From Bradyrhizobium sp. CSA207 (GTDB taxonomy: Bacteria; Pseudomonadota; Alphaproteobacteria; Rhizobiales; Xanthobacteraceae): a DNA stretch of 64,000 nt. Shown in pieces: positions 27,518-36,501 of the stretch. The notes under the pieces were generated by a model, which was not told the origin of the DNA, searched no databases, and saw only the letters and a program-made list of their open reading frames with translations. Both the position numbers and the translations under genes were made by a program. The DNA lies in the NCBI RefSeq assembly GCF_029051685.1, contig NZ_JAACFT010000015.1, positions 62,001 through 126,000 on the forward strand. Direction: 5' to 3'. How positions within the stretch are numbered: the first letter of the stretch is position 1; each line of letters opens with the position of its first letter.

Positions 27518-27617
27518 GTCATTCCCCGCGAAGGCGGGGAATCTAGTGCGCCGCGGCCTCTCGATTGATCGCTGACGCCTCTGGAATACTGGATCGCCCG
27601 CTTTCGCGGGCGATGAC
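27518..27617. repeat. Dispersed palindromic intergenic element, family A copy 1
   Basis: Flanked by GTCAT/ATGAC and containing inner inverted GGCGGG/CCCGCC-like arms. It shares CCGCGGCCTCTCGATTGATC (27551-27570) and TCTGGAATACTGGATCGCCC with a second copy at 33162-33284. It sits just downstream of tatC and could help end transcription. Confidence 0.8.
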
Positions 27618-27696
27618 AGCCGTGCTAGGAGACGCGCTGATGTAAACTTACAACGTTTGACGTTGACTGTTTGCACGCTGCCGCAGGACCACCGCC

Positions 27697-29028
27697 ATGC
27701 ACGATATCAAATCGATCCGCGACAATCCGCAAGCTTTCGACGCCGGCCTTGCGCGGCGCGGCCTGAAGCCGTTGTCGGCTTCGCTGCTCGCGATCGACGA
27801 GAAGCGGCGCGCGGCGATCCTGGCCTCCGAGCAGGCACAGGCGCGGCGTAATGCCGCCTCGAAGGAGATCGGCGACGCCAAGAAGGCAAAGGATGAGGCG
27901 CGCGCGGCCAAGCTGATGGCCGAGGTGGCGGAGCTGAAGACTACGATGCCCCAGCTCGAGGTCGCCGCCAAGGCAGCCGACGAAGAGCTCACGAAAGAGC
28001 TCTCGGCGATCCCGAACCTGCCCTTCGACGAGGTGCCCGATGGCGTCGATGAGCACGGCAACGTGCAGCACCACGTGTTCGGCAACAAGCGCAATTACAG
28101 TTTCGCGCCGAAGCTGCACGACGATCTCGGCACGGCGCTCGGCTACATGGATTTCGAGGCGGCGGTAAAGCTCTCCGGCGCGCGCTTCGTCGTGCTGAAG
28201 AGGGGGCTCGCACGGCTCGAGCGCGCGATCGGCCAGTTCATGCTCGACCTTCACACCACTGAGCATGGCTACGCCGAGATTAATCCGCCGCTGCTGGTGC
28301 GCAACGAGGTGATGTTCGGCACCGGGCAGTTGCCGAAATTCGAGGACGATCAGTTCTGGGCGGTTAGGGGCGAACTGCTGGATGCGCCCGACCAGACGCG
28401 GTTGCGCACCGAGCGCCTTGGCCTCATCCCGACTGCTGAAGTGTCGCTGACCAATCTCGCGCGCGAGTCGATCCTGGACGAGAAGCAATTGCCGATGCGG
28501 CTGACCGCATTGACGCCGTGCTTCCGTGCCGAGGCCGGTGCTGCCGGGCGCGACACCCGCGGCATGATCCGCCAGCACCAGTTCACCAAGGTCGAACTGG
28601 TCTCGATCACGACGCCTGAGGCCAGCATGGACGAACTGGAGCGAATGCTGGCCTGTGCCGAGGAGGTGCTGCGTCGGCTCGACCTGCACTACCGCGTGAT
28701 GACGCTATGCGCAGGGGATATGGGCTTCTCGGCGCAAAAAACCTACGACATCGAGGTCTGGATGCCCGGGCAGGGCGATGGCGGTGCGTTCCGCGAGATC
28801 TCGAGCTGCTCGGTCTGCGGCGACTTCCAGGCGCGGCGCATGGATGCGCGCTCGCGCGGACCGGACGGCAAGCCGCGCTTCGTGCACACGCTGAACGGCT
28901 CCGGCACCGCTGTCGGCCGCGCGCTGATCGCGGTGATGGAGACCTATCAGCAGGAGGACGGCTCGATCGCCGTGCCGGACGTGCTCCAGCCCTATATGGG
29001 CGGGCTGAAGGTGGTCGCGCGCGAATAG
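27697..29028 (+). CDS. serS: Seryl-tRNA synthetase
   Basis: A 443-aa class II synthetase. The N-terminal coiled-coil tRNA-binding arm spans about residues 30-105; motif 2 is in LTPCFRAEAGAAGRDTRGM and motif 3 in FVHTLNGSGTAVGRALIAVM. Full length. It charges tRNA-Ser and tRNA-Sec. It follows tatC across the family A repeat. Confidence 0.97.
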   Translation: MHDIKSIRDNPQAFDAGLARRGLKPLSASLLAIDEKRRAAILASEQAQARRNAASKEIGDAKKAKDEARAAKLMAEVAELKTTMPQLEVAAKAADEELTKELSAIPNLPFDEVPDGVDEHGNVQHHVFGNKRNYSFAPKLHDDLGTALGYMDFEAAVKLSGARFVVLKRGLARLERAIGQFMLDLHTTEHGYAEINPPLLVRNEVMFGTGQLPKFEDDQFWAVRGELLDAPDQTRLRTERLGLIPTAEVSLTNLARESILDEKQLPMRLTALTPCFRAEAGAAGRDTRGMIRQHQFTKVELVSITTPEASMDELERMLACAEEVLRRLDLHYRVMTLCAGDMGFSAQKTYDIEVWMPGQGDGGAFREISSCSVCGDFQARRMDARSRGPDGKPRFVHTLNGSGTAVGRALIAVMETYQQEDGSIAVPDVLQPYMGGLKVVARE

Positions 29029-29122
29029 GGCGCGATGCCCGGCCATAACGCAGAACGGTTGGTTGCGAACATCGGTCGGCCGGTTATCTTGTCGGCCGTC
29101 CGGCAACTCGAAACCACCATTC

Positions 29123-29488
29123 ATGGCCTTGCACCACGACATCTTCTGGGTCGGCAGACAATGGGCGGTGACAGGTGCCGGCATCCAGGCCGTCGACCAG
29201 CGCCTGCGCGGCGTGCTGGATATCGAGATCGCGCGGCTCTGGGATGACGGCCTGGTGCAGAGCCGGCGGGCCAAGCCCGGGGTCAACACCGAGGATTTTG
29301 ACAGGGCATTGACAACGGCGCGCACGCGCTTTCCACGTGAGCCGGCTCCCGTCGTAGCCGAACCGCTGCCGGCGCCGCCCGTTGCGATGGAGCCGCTCCC
29401 GGCCCCGCCACCGGTTCCATCAGCCTTCGTGCTGCGTGCGGAGGGCAGGCTTGCACGGTTTTTGCCGCAGTGGCGGGTTCGCCGCTGA
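29123..29488 (+). CDS. Hypothetical protein with Pro-rich middle, 121 aa
   Basis: ATG 29123 gives MALHHDIFWVGRQWAVTG. The N-terminal 70 residues look globular (VDQRLRGVLDIEIARLWDD, DFDRALTTARTRF). A Pro/Ala stretch with a repeated EPLPAPP unit follows, then a basic end (RFLPQWRVRR). No domain is recognised. It sits between serS and surE in the same direction. Confidence 0.6.
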   Translation: MALHHDIFWVGRQWAVTGAGIQAVDQRLRGVLDIEIARLWDDGLVQSRRAKPGVNTEDFDRALTTARTRFPREPAPVVAEPLPAPPVAMEPLPAPPPVPSAFVLRAEGRLARFLPQWRVRR

Positions 29489-29580
29489 GAGCCCGATTGA
29501 CCAATGCGGCGCCAGTTTGCCTGATCGGTCATAGCCGGATAAGACCAGCTTGAAGACGATCCACGGAATCGAGCTGGGAT

Positions 29581-30348
29581 ATGCGTATTCTCTGCACCAA
29601 TGACGACGGCATCCACGCCCCCGGCCTCAAGGTCGTCGAGGAGATCGCACGGGCGCTGTCCGACGACGTCTGGGTGGTCGCGCCCGAGCTCGACCAGTCC
29701 GGTGTGTCGCATTCGTTGTCGCTGAACGATCCCCTGCGCCTGCGCGAAGTCGGCCCGCGGCACTTCGCGGTGCGCGGCACGCCGACCGACTGCGTGATCA
29801 TGGGGGCGCGTCATATCCTCGGCGCCAAGCTGCCCGATGTCGTGCTGTCCGGCGTCAACAAGGGCCGTAACGTCGCCGAGGACGTGGTCTATTCCGGCAC
29901 CATCGCCGGCGCGCTGGAGGGCACCATCCTGGGTCTGCCCTCGTTTGCGCTGTCGCAGGAGTTCAGCGTCGAGACGCGCGAGCGGCCGCCGTGGGACACC
30001 GCGCGCAAGTTCGGGCCTGACATCCTGCGCAAGGTGATCGCGGCAGGCATCCCAAAAGATACCGTCATCAACGTCAACTTCCCGTCCTGCGCGCCGGAGG
30101 ATGTCCTGGGCATCCGCGTGACGCGGCAGGGCAAGCGCAATCTCGGCTTCCTCAGGATCGACGAGCGCAGGGACGGCCGCGGCAATCCCTATTTCTGGAT
30201 CGGCTTCGAGCGCGCGGCGATGATGGACACGCCCGCCGACGGCAGCGATCTCGCTGCGCTCCGCGACCGCTACGTCTCGGTCACGCCGCTCAGGCTCGAT
30301 CGCACCGACGTTGCGTTTTCCGAAGCGCTGGGCGAGATCTTGAAGTAG
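29581..30348 (+). CDS. surE: 5'/3'-nucleotidase SurE
   Basis: A 255-aa survival protein with the metal-binding RILCTNDDGIHAPG at the N-terminus, VAPELDQSGVSHSLSL, and SGVNKGRNVAEDVVYSGT. It dephosphorylates nucleoside monophosphates and possibly polyphosphate. The order surE-pcm-nlpD follows here, as in enterobacteria, with a small minus-strand regulator gene between surE and pcm. Confidence 0.96.
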   Translation: MRILCTNDDGIHAPGLKVVEEIARALSDDVWVVAPELDQSGVSHSLSLNDPLRLREVGPRHFAVRGTPTDCVIMGARHILGAKLPDVVLSGVNKGRNVAEDVVYSGTIAGALEGTILGLPSFALSQEFSVETRERPPWDTARKFGPDILRKVIAAGIPKDTVINVNFPSCAPEDVLGIRVTRQGKRNLGFLRIDERRDGRGNPYFWIGFERAAMMDTPADGSDLAALRDRYVSVTPLRLDRTDVAFSEALGEILK

Positions 30349-30385
30349 GGACGGCTTGGAAGTAGGGACGGTTTGGAAGTAGCGG

Positions 30386-30757
30386 CTAGTCGCCGCGAAG
30401 CGCGGCTTCAATCGTCCTGCCGAGCGCGTCGAGCTGGAACGGCTTCTGGAGCGCCGGACGGTCGCGATATTGCTCGGGCAGGCCCGAGGAGCCGTAACCG
30501 GTCGCGAAGATGAAGGGGCAGCCCTTTGCCTTGATCAGGTCCGCAACGGGGGAGATGACCTTGCCGTTGACGTTGACGTCGAGGATGGCGATGTCGAATT
30601 CGGTCGCCTGGGCAAGCCGCATCGCTTCGGTGATATCGCCGGCTTCAGCTGCGACCTTGTAGCCGAGCTCTTCGAGCATGTCCGCGACCATCATCCTGAT
30701 CATGACCTCGTCCTCGACGAGGAATACAGAACGGCCCGAAAGCCCTGTCGCAGTCAT
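30386..30757 (-). CDS. Single-domain response regulator (receiver only)
   Basis: Start at 30757, supported by an AAGGA site; a longer frame to 30883 has an unlikely leader. The 123-aa protein is one receiver domain: VFLVEDEVMIR, acceptor Asp in IAILDVNVNG, Thr in IFATGYG and Lys in ALQKPFQ. No output domain is present, so it may act as a phosphate shuttle or by protein contact. It interrupts the surE-pcm run on the opposite strand. The partner kinase is unknown. Confidence 0.92.
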   Translation of the reverse strand: MTATGLSGRSVFLVEDEVMIRMMVADMLEELGYKVAAEAGDITEAMRLAQATEFDIAILDVNVNGKVISPVADLIKAKGCPFIFATGYGSSGLPEQYRDRPALQKPFQLDALGRTIEAALRGD

Positions 30758-30995
30758 AATTGAGTCCTTGCCCGTGCCGTTAAACGTTCGCAGATAACGC
30801 CAGAGGACGCAATGTGCGTTTCGGCAAACGGAAACTGCGAATGATGATCGCGGCTGCTCCGTCGCAAGCCATTTTGTGGTCAAATGCTGCGCCGAAAGGC
30901 TATCATGGGTTCCTGAGCCGGAACAATATTCCGGCGCAGATATTCGCGCCGCAGAACTTCGATCCGGATCTCTGACCAGACGAATACCGACAGCT

Positions 30996-31646
30996 ATGAC
31001 CTCCGATCAGCACTCGCAGGAAAAGATGATGTTTCAGCTCACGCTGAGGCGTCGAGGCATTAGCGATCAAGCAGTGCTGCGCGCCATGGAGGCGGTGCCG
31101 CGCGAGCTGTTCGTCGATCAAGCCGATCGAGACGGAGCCTACCGCGACAGCGCCCTGCCGATCGCCTGCGGGCAGACCATCAGCCAGCCCTTCGTCGTCG
31201 CCTACATGACCGAGCAGCTCCAACTCCAGAAACGGCATCGCGTGCTCGAGATCGGCGCCGGCTCCGGCTATCAGGCCGCCGTGCTGTCACGGCTCGCAGG
31301 CCAGGTGTTGACGGTCGAGCGCTACCGCAAGCTCGCGGACGCCGCACGCGCCAGGCTCGAGAAGCTCGACTATCACAATGTCGAGGTGATGCTCGGCGAC
31401 GGGCTCAATCTGCCCGCCAATATCGGGCCGTTCGACCGCATCATCGTCACGGCCGCGGTGGAGCAGATTCCGGACAACCTGGTGGAGCGGCTCGAGGTCG
31501 GCGGCATCCTGATCGCACCGGTCGGCCCGCATCAGGGCGTGCAGACCCTGGTCCGCCTCAGCCGGAGCGAAGCCGGGATCGAGCGCAAGGAACTCGTTGA
31601 TGTCCGCTTCGTGCCGGCGCTGCCCGGCGTGGCGCGGGAGCTGTAG
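30996..31646 (+). CDS. pcm: Protein-L-isoaspartate O-methyltransferase
   Basis: Start at ATG 30996 (MTSDQHSQEKMM), giving 216 aa, the family length; frames further upstream are read-through. SAM-binding motif I is VLEIGAGSGYQAAVL; LPIACGQTISQPFVVAYM and the post-I segment are typical. It methylates damaged isoaspartyl residues as the first step of their repair. It precedes nlpD. Confidence 0.95.
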   Translation: MTSDQHSQEKMMFQLTLRRRGISDQAVLRAMEAVPRELFVDQADRDGAYRDSALPIACGQTISQPFVVAYMTEQLQLQKRHRVLEIGAGSGYQAAVLSRLAGQVLTVERYRKLADAARARLEKLDYHNVEVMLGDGLNLPANIGPFDRIIVTAAVEQIPDNLVERLEVGGILIAPVGPHQGVQTLVRLSRSEAGIERKELVDVRFVPALPGVAREL

Positions 31647-31755
31647 AATTCCGGATCGGCTGTGCTGCCAACATCTTATTGGGAGGGTTAAGCCGTTATT
31701 TACTCGGCGCGTGTTTACTTAAAACACCAGTTCTGTTGCGTACGAGTGAGTAACC

Positions 31756-33147
31756 ATGTCCGCTGTCGCCGAGTTGCTTTACTCGCGCCGCGTACCGCAG
31801 GTCGCGGTGCTGGCGCTGATCTCCTTCAGCTTCGCAGGGTGCAGCGCCGACATGTCGTCGCGGCTGTCCCAGTCGAATTTCTCCAATCCCTTCGCGTCGG
31901 AATCGACCGGTTCGGTGCAGCAGGCGCCGCCGCCGCAGCGTGAGCTGCCGCAATATTCGCGGCCGCAGACGCAGCCTGGCTACTATCAGTCTCAGCCGCT
32001 TCCTCCGCCGGCAGTTTCCGCACCGCAATCCTATCCCGTTGCGGGTGGTGGAGTGTCTGGAGGCGGTCGTGGCATGGGATCCTATGCGCCCCCGGCGCAG
32101 CCGCATCTTGAGACCACGGCAACCGTGCCGCCGCGCTCGGTCGCAGCCGCCCAGCCGGCGGGCGGGACCAAGATCATCGTCGGCACCAGCGACACGCTCG
32201 ACGTGCTCGCCAAGCGCTATCGCGTCACGCCGCAGGCGATCATGGCCGCCAACGGTTACAAGGGGCCACGCACGCTCTCGCCCGGCCAGCAACTGATCAT
32301 CCCGCAGTCCGGCGCGACCGCCGCTGCACCCGCGCCAGCGATGGCTCCGGTTGCCGCTGCTCCGGCGACGGCGCCGGCCGCGAAGCCGCTTGCGGCCGTC
32401 GCTGCGCCGCCGAGCATGCACTTCGTCAATCGCGGCGACACGCTCGCCAGCATCGCGCGCAAGAACCATATCTCGTCGGCCGAGCTCGCCCGCGCCAATG
32501 GCCTTGAGCCGTCGGCAAAACTCAAGCTCGGCACCAAGCTGACGGTGCCCGGCGCAAAGACAGCAGCGCTCGCGGCGCCGGTTGCTCCGGTCACGGCCGC
32601 TCCTGTTGCGGGCACGCTGCAACCCGTTGCGGCCGCTCCCGCGCCCGCCACCAAGATGGCCGCCGTTGTCGCGCCGGTGCAGAGCGCGCGTCTGGCCCAG
32701 GCCACCGCCAATGTCGAAGAGAAAGCGGCCGAGACGCCGACGAAGGCTGCGGAAGTCACCAGCGCGCTGCCGACCTTCCGCTGGCCGGTGCGAGGCAAGG
32801 TAATCACGAGCTACGGCGCCAAGACCAACGGCAAGTCCAATGACGGCATCAATCTCGCCGTGCCCGAAGGTACGCCGGTCAAGGCGGCCGAAGATGGCGT
32901 GGTTGCCTATTCCGGCAACGAGCTGAAGGGTTACGGCAATCTGGTCCTGGTTCGGCACTCCAATGGCTACGTCACCGCATATGCCCATGCGAGTGAGCTA
33001 ATGGTGAAGCGCGGCGATACCATCAAGCGCGGTCAGGTCATTGCCAAGTCGGGTCAATCCGGGGAGGTGGCGTCGCCGCAGCTCCACTTCGAAATCCGTA
33101 AGGGATCCAGTCCGGTTGACCCGCTTCAATTCCTGAACGGGGCGTGA
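31756..33147 (+). CDS. nlpD: NlpD-like lipoprotein, LysM and degenerate LytM domains
   Basis: A 463-aa protein. The signal ends in a lipobox (ISFSFAGC, Cys30). Two LysM domains (about 138-185 and 221-266) are joined by Ala/Pro linkers, then a C-terminal M23/LytM fold. The zinc ligands are not conserved: the usual HxGVD is NDGIN and HLH is QLHFEIR, so it should be catalytically dead, like E. coli NlpD, an activator of the division amidase AmiC. It shares GYGNLV and AYAH with that protein. Position after surE-pcm supports the name. Confidence 0.88.
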   Translation: MSAVAELLYSRRVPQVAVLALISFSFAGCSADMSSRLSQSNFSNPFASESTGSVQQAPPPQRELPQYSRPQTQPGYYQSQPLPPPAVSAPQSYPVAGGGVSGGGRGMGSYAPPAQPHLETTATVPPRSVAAAQPAGGTKIIVGTSDTLDVLAKRYRVTPQAIMAANGYKGPRTLSPGQQLIIPQSGATAAAPAPAMAPVAAAPATAPAAKPLAAVAAPPSMHFVNRGDTLASIARKNHISSAELARANGLEPSAKLKLGTKLTVPGAKTAALAAPVAPVTAAPVAGTLQPVAAAPAPATKMAAVVAPVQSARLAQATANVEEKAAETPTKAAEVTSALPTFRWPVRGKVITSYGAKTNGKSNDGINLAVPEGTPVKAAEDGVVAYSGNELKGYGNLVLVRHSNGYVTAYAHASELMVKRGDTIKRGQVIAKSGQSGEVASPQLHFEIRKGSSPVDPLQFLNGA

Positions 33148-33161
33148 GGCGCTCAACGCGC

Positions 33162-33284
33162 TGTCATCGCCCGGCTCCGACCGGGCGATCCAGTAAGCCG
33201 CGGCCTCTCGATTGATCAGAACCGTCTCTGGAATACTGGATCGCCCGCTCCAGTGCGCAATTGCGCACAAGGCGGGCGATGACA
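33162..33284. repeat. Dispersed palindromic intergenic element, family A copy 2
   Basis: Bounded by TGTCATCGCCCG and CGGGCGATGACA-type arms, with the same core CCGCGGCCTCTCGATTGATC (33198-33217) and TCTGGAATACTGGATCGCCC as the copy at 27518. An inner inverted repeat TGCGCAATTGCGCA lies near 33254-33267. It sits between the convergent nlpD and DUF815 genes. Confidence 0.82.
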
Positions 33285-33311
33285 CTTGAGAACGTGGCGA
33301 CGTGCGACGCC

Positions 33312-34283
33312 TCACATCGCCGTCAACTTGACGCCAAGCCGTCCTGCAAGCTCCTGCACGAATTGCCAGGCGACGCGGCCCGAACGCGAGCCGCGCGTCG
33401 TCGACCATTCCAGCGCCTCGCGTTCCAGCGCCTCGTCGTCGACCTTGACACCGAAATGGCTGCAATAGCCGCGCACCATCGCGAGATATTCGTCCTGGCT
33501 GCAACGATGGAAGCCGAGCCAGAGGCCGAAGCGGTCTGACAGCGAGACTTTCTCCTCGACCGCTTCGCCCGGATTGATCGCGGTCGAGCGCTCGTTCTCG
33601 ATCATCTCGCGCGCGAGCAGATGGCGGCGGTTGGAGGTGGCGTAGAGGATGACGTTCTCTGGGCGCCCTTCGATGCCGCCTTCGAGCACCGCCTTGAGCG
33701 ATTTGTACGAAGCGTCATTGCCGTCGAAGGAGAGGTCGTCGCAGAACACGATGAAGCGGAAGGAGGACGCCCGCAACTGCTCCATCAGCGCCGGCAGGCT
33801 CTCGATGTCCTCGCGGTGGATCTCGATCAGCTTGAGCTTGTCCGCGGGCTTGCGCTCCGCATTGATGCTAGCATGGGCCGCCTTCACCAGCGACGACTTG
33901 CCCATGCCGCGCGCGCCCCAGAGCAGTGCGTTGTTGGCCGGCAGGCCGCCCGCAAAGCGCTCGGTGTTCTCCATCAGGATGTCGCGCACGCGGTCGACGC
34001 CCTTCAGGAGGAACAGCTCGACGCGGCTGACCCGCGGCACCGCCGAAAGTCGACCGTCCGGGTGCCAGACAAAAGCATCCGCGCGCTCGAACGATTCGGA
34101 CGCTGCGGCCGGATTTCCCTGGGCGGAGAGGTGCGCCGCAATGATCTCCAGCGCGCGTACGATGCGCTCCTGGGAGATGTCGATGGGCGCTCCCGTGGGG
34201 CGATTTGCCGCGACGCGGGCGGGCTTCCTGGCAGGGGTACGGGGGCCTTTGCCGGCCGGGCTTTTGCTTGGTTTTCTGGGCAT
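33312..34283 (-). CDS. DUF815-family P-loop ATPase
   Basis: Start at 34283 (MPRKPSKSPAGK), 323 aa. A basic, disordered N-terminus of about 35 residues is followed by an AAA+-like core: Walker A in WGARGMGKSSLV, Walker B in FIVFCDDLSFD and sensor-like YATSNRRHLL. The family is widespread and uncharacterised. It is divergent from yajC with a 180-bp gap. Confidence 0.9.
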   Translation of the reverse strand: MPRKPSKSPAGKGPRTPARKPARVAANRPTGAPIDISQERIVRALEIIAAHLSAQGNPAAASESFERADAFVWHPDGRLSAVPRVSRVELFLLKGVDRVRDILMENTERFAGGLPANNALLWGARGMGKSSLVKAAHASINAERKPADKLKLIEIHREDIESLPALMEQLRASSFRFIVFCDDLSFDGNDASYKSLKAVLEGGIEGRPENVILYATSNRRHLLAREMIENERSTAINPGEAVEEKVSLSDRFGLWLGFHRCSQDEYLAMVRGYCSHFGVKVDDEALEREALEWSTTRGSRSGRVAWQFVQELAGRLGVKLTAM

Positions 34284-34463
34284 GTCCGAAGTTCCTGAGA
34301 ATGCAGCCTTATCGGGCCGGAAGGCGCGCCGCAAGGTGGCCAAAAGGGCGGTCTGGCAGCGTTGCAATTGGGGCGGTGGCCGCTATAGTCCGCGCGAATT
34401 TGACCGAACCGGTCGCCCTGAGGGCCTGACCGGCTTTCCCCCGTTCTCACGAGGATCGTCCGA

Positions 34464-34838
34464 ATGTTGATTACCCCTGCGTATGCCCAGGCTGCGGGCG
34501 CCGGCGACACCAATAGCATGTTGATGTCGCTGCTGCCGTTCGCCCTGATCTTCGTGATCATGTACTTCCTGATTCTGCGCCCGCAGCAGAAGAAGGTGAA
34601 AGATCACGCCGAGCTCGTGAAGAACATCCGCCGCGGCGACACCGTCGTGACCTCGGGCGGCCTCGTCGGCAAGGTCACCAAGGTCGTCGATGACGACCAG
34701 ATCGAGTTCGAGATTTCCGACGGCGTCCGGGTGCGGCAGATGCGCCAGATGATCTCCGGCGTCCGCGCCAAGGGCGAGCCGGCCAAAGAAAAAGAAAGCT
34801 CCAAGGAGAGCGCCAAGGACGACACCTCGGCGAGCTGA
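34464..34838 (+). CDS. yajC: Preprotein translocase subunit YajC
   Basis: A 124-aa protein. One membrane helix (LLPFALIFVIMYFLILRPQ) is followed by QKKVKDHAELVKNIRRGD, TVVTSGGLVGKV and a Lys/Glu/Ser-rich tail. It associates with SecDF and the SecYEG channel. First gene of yajC-secD-secF. Confidence 0.95.
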   Translation: MLITPAYAQAAGAGDTNSMLMSLLPFALIFVIMYFLILRPQQKKVKDHAELVKNIRRGDTVVTSGGLVGKVTKVVDDDQIEFEISDGVRVRQMRQMISGVRAKGEPAKEKESSKESAKDDTSAS

Positions 34839-34885
34839 TCGCTCGCGCGAGGATATCAAGTCTCCTGATCTGACAGGTCCAGTCG

Positions 34886-36490
34886 ATGTTGTATTTCACG
34901 CGGTGGAGGGCGCTCGGGATTGTCCTGACGGCGCTGATCGTGTGCCTCTGCGCGGTCCCGAACTTCTTTCCCGAGGCACAGGTGAAGACCTGGCCCGCCT
35001 GGGCGCAGCGTCGTCTCGTGCTCGGCCTCGACCTTCAGGGCGGCTCCTATCTGCTGCTCGAGGTCGACGGCAATTACGTGAAGAAGGAGAGGCTCGACCA
35101 GATCCGCGACGAGGGTCGTCGGGTGCTGCGCGATAACAAGATCGGCTTTACCGGTGGCCTCACTGTGCGCAATGACGCGGTCGAGGTTCGCATTTCCAAG
35201 GAATCCGACGTGCCGACCGCGCTGTCCAAGCTGCGGGAGTTGGCCCAGCCGCTCGGCGGGCTCATAGGATCCAGTGGCCAGCGCGACCTCGACGTGACCG
35301 ATGCCGGCGGCGGCCTGATCCGTCTGAGCCCACCGCAGGCCGCGATGATCGAGCGCATGCGCAAGACCATCGAGCAGTCGATCCAGATCGTCGAACGCCG
35401 CGTCAACGAGCTCGGCACCGTCGAGCCCGTGATCCAGCGCCAGGGCAACGACCGCATCCTGGTGCAGGTCCCCGGGCTTCAGGATCCGACCCGTCTGAAG
35501 GAATTGCTTGGCAAGACGGCGAAGATGGAATTCCGCATGGTCGATACGTCCGTGCCGCCGGACCAGGCGCAGCAAGGCAGATTGCCGCCGGAATCCGAAC
35601 TGCTGATGAGCGCGTCGCCGCCGCCGACCCCCTACGTGGTCAAGAAACAGGTGCTGGTCGCGGGCGGTGATCTGACCGACGCCCAGGCCAGCTTCGACCA
35701 GCGCACGAACGAGCCGGTCGTCAGCTTCAAGTTCAATACGTCGGGTGCGCGCAAGTTCTCGCAGGCCACGCAGGAAAACGTCGGCTTGCCCTTCGCGATC
35801 GTTCTCGACAACAAGGTGATCTCGGCGCCCGTCATTCGCGAGCCGATCACCGGCGGTCAGGGCCAGATCTCCGGCAGTTTCACCGTGCAATCGGCGAACG
35901 ATCTTGCGATCCTGCTGCGCGCCGGCGCGTTGCCGGCACCGCTAACCGTGGTCGAAGAGCGCACGGTCGGGCCGGGGCTCGGCCAGGACTCGATCGAGAA
36001 GGGCGAGCTTGCCGCCTATGTCGGCTCGATCCTGGTCATCATCTTCATGCTGCTGACCTATCGGCTGTTCGGGGTGTTCGCCAACATCGCGGTGGCGATC
36101 AACGTGGCCATGATCTTCGGCCTGCTGTCGCTGCTTAACGCCACGCTGACGCTGCCCGGCATCGCCGGCATCGTGCTCACCGTCGGAATCGCGGTCGATT
36201 CCAACGTGCTGATCTACGAGCGTATCCGGGAGGAGCTGCGCGGCGGCCGCAACGCGATCTCGGCAATCGATGCCGGCTTCAAGCGGGCGCTGGCGACCAT
36301 CCTCGATTCCAACATCACGACCTTCATTGCCGCCGCGGTGCTGTTCTACATCGGCACCGGCCCGGTGCGCGGCTTCGCCGTGACACTCGGCATCGGCATC
36401 ATCACCACGGTATTCACCGCCTTCACACTGACCCGGCTGATCGTGGCCTGGTGGGTGCGGTGGAAGCGGCCGCAGGGCGTGCCGATCTAG
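34886..36490 (+). CDS. secD: Protein translocase subunit SecD
   Basis: A 534-aa RND-superfamily protein. An N-terminal helix and a large periplasmic P1 domain (LGLDLQGGSYLLLEVD; RRVNELGTVEPVIQRQG) are followed by five C-terminal helices with GIAGIVLTVGIAVDSNVLIY, the Asp region used in proton-driven pulling. It helps draw translocated chains out of SecYEG. Confidence 0.97.
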   Translation: MLYFTRWRALGIVLTALIVCLCAVPNFFPEAQVKTWPAWAQRRLVLGLDLQGGSYLLLEVDGNYVKKERLDQIRDEGRRVLRDNKIGFTGGLTVRNDAVEVRISKESDVPTALSKLRELAQPLGGLIGSSGQRDLDVTDAGGGLIRLSPPQAAMIERMRKTIEQSIQIVERRVNELGTVEPVIQRQGNDRILVQVPGLQDPTRLKELLGKTAKMEFRMVDTSVPPDQAQQGRLPPESELLMSASPPPTPYVVKKQVLVAGGDLTDAQASFDQRTNEPVVSFKFNTSGARKFSQATQENVGLPFAIVLDNKVISAPVIREPITGGQGQISGSFTVQSANDLAILLRAGALPAPLTVVEERTVGPGLGQDSIEKGELAAYVGSILVIIFMLLTYRLFGVFANIAVAINVAMIFGLLSLLNATLTLPGIAGIVLTVGIAVDSNVLIYERIREELRGGRNAISAIDAGFKRALATILDSNITTFIAAAVLFYIGTGPVRGFAVTLGIGIITTVFTAFTLTRLIVAWWVRWKRPQGVPI

Positions 36491-36501
36491 GAGCTAAGAC
36501 C

